Assembly: GCF_000350085.1 (NCBI RefSeq)
Contig: NZ_CAUM01000126.1
Span: 1-43,477, forward strand
From: Mesorhizobium metallidurans STM 2683
Lineage (GTDB): Bacteria > Pseudomonadota > Alphaproteobacteria > Rhizobiales > Rhizobiaceae
Length of the DNA: 43,477 nt
Direction: 5' to 3'
This document shows positions 43,118 through 43,477 of the stretch, piece after piece. Each line of letters begins with the position of its first letter. Positions within the stretch are counted from its first letter, which is position 1. Both the position numbers and the translations under genes were made by a program. Below the pieces are notes generated by a model, which made no database searches, was not told the origin of the DNA, and saw only the letters and a list, made by a program, of their open reading frames with translations.

Positions 43118-43363
43118 GATTATCCTCCCTTGCAATCAACGGTCGGAAGCCGTTCGGGCGCATTTATTCAGGGATTCCGAATGCTTCCTCCCACCCCGTA
43201 TATTCTGCCCAATACCTGCCCACGTAAATAGTGCTCCTACGTTCACCGACGAATTGGTTCAGAGCGGAAGTCGGCATCGCTTCACACGAGTCCCCCATTC
43301 CGACTTCTTGCTGGAGCTGCGAACTCTCGACTTTCCCGCTTCCTTCGCTTGCAGCCGGCACAG

Positions 43364-43477
43364 TTAGTCGGTGACGACGATCCGCGTATTGCCGAAGCCG
43401 GCTTGCCGCACCATGGAATAGAAGGTGGCCGCGTTGGCGGTGCGCAGCCGAACACAGCCATGCGACGCCGGGCGCCC
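43364..43477 (-). CDS. L,D-transpeptidase (YkuD) C-terminus, cut by the window edge
   Basis: The last 37 residues of a YkuD-domain protein are encoded here, reading in from the right edge. GRPASHGCVRLRTANAA contains the SHGC(V)R catalytic motif with the nucleophile cysteine; the protein ends RQAGFGNTRIVVTD. These periplasmic enzymes make 3-3 peptidoglycan cross-links or attach proteins to peptidoglycan. The rest of the gene lies beyond the window. The 246 bp between it and the binding-protein start hold no gene that I can see. Confidence 0.9.
   Translation of the reverse strand, partial: GRPASHGCVRLRTANAATFYSMVRQAGFGNTRIVVTD

Overview
The window is high-GC chromosomal DNA of a Rhizobiales alphaproteobacterium, most likely Mesorhizobium or a close relative. 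This is inferred from a RirA iron regulator with the C91/C99/C105 cluster, a hemP-hmuSTUV heme locus, the acpXL...lpxXL lipid A cluster, a long PutA with a divergent Lrp-type PutR, and dispersed rhizobial-type intergenic palindromes. Nothing looks like phage, plasmid or IS sequence. There are no tRNAs, rRNAs or CRISPR arrays. Coding density is high and no gene-free stretch exceeds 300 bp.

Layout. 1-4.5 kb: a [2Fe-2S] CoxS-type subunit whose partners lie off the left edge; a divergent FIST-domain sensor plus hybrid histidine kinase pair; and, converging on it, a LuxR-type response regulator followed by a VOC protein. 4.6-11.4 kb: a maleylacetoacetate isomerase, a zinc alcohol dehydrogenase, an EamA exporter divergent from a MocR-type regulator, and a MaoC hydratase, phasin and DUF445 membrane protein. 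11.4-20.6 kb: an iron/heme island with rirA, hemP-hmuSTUV on the minus strand, and on the plus strand a TonB-dependent heme receptor, a small secreted Cys-containing protein, TonB and the heme-degrading monooxygenase HmuQ. Exact TGA-N9-TCA (IRO-box) sites lie upstream of rirA and between hemP and the receptor. A TGGAA-N3-TTCCA palindrome resembling an Irr/ICE box also lies upstream of rirA. 20.6-28 kb: a GT2 glycosyltransferase, putA/putR, a fragment of a TumA-like antitoxin gene, and a diheme peroxidase lipoprotein with its YtkA/FixH-like partner. 28-33.5 kb: sugar and aldehyde metabolism (kdgK, galM, gabD), an AEC carrier and a secreted histidine phosphatase. 33.7-38.8 kb: the very-long-chain fatty acid lipid A cluster acpXL-fabF2XL-fabF1XL-adh-lpxXL, which has no fabZXL where the classical rhizobial order puts one. 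38.9-43.1 kb: a sugar-type ABC importer with two permease halves fused in one 751-residue chain and a single-domain ATPase. The right edge cuts an L,D-transpeptidase.

How parts work together. Heme is taken up by the receptor, powered by TonB, passed to HmuT, imported by HmuUV, handled by HmuS and cleaved by HmuQ, with RirA repressing the set when iron is plentiful. AcpXL carries the growing C28-type acyl chain, the two ketosynthase-like proteins and the dehydrogenase act on it, and LpxXL transfers it to lipid A. The points I would look at first are the cysteine-less FabF2XL beside a normal FabF1XL, the missing fabZXL, the fused-permease ABC importer, the FIST/kinase/regulator set resembling NosP-NahK, and the paired iron-control sites at rirA. 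All functional statements are read from sequence motifs and family knowledge; no database search was run.
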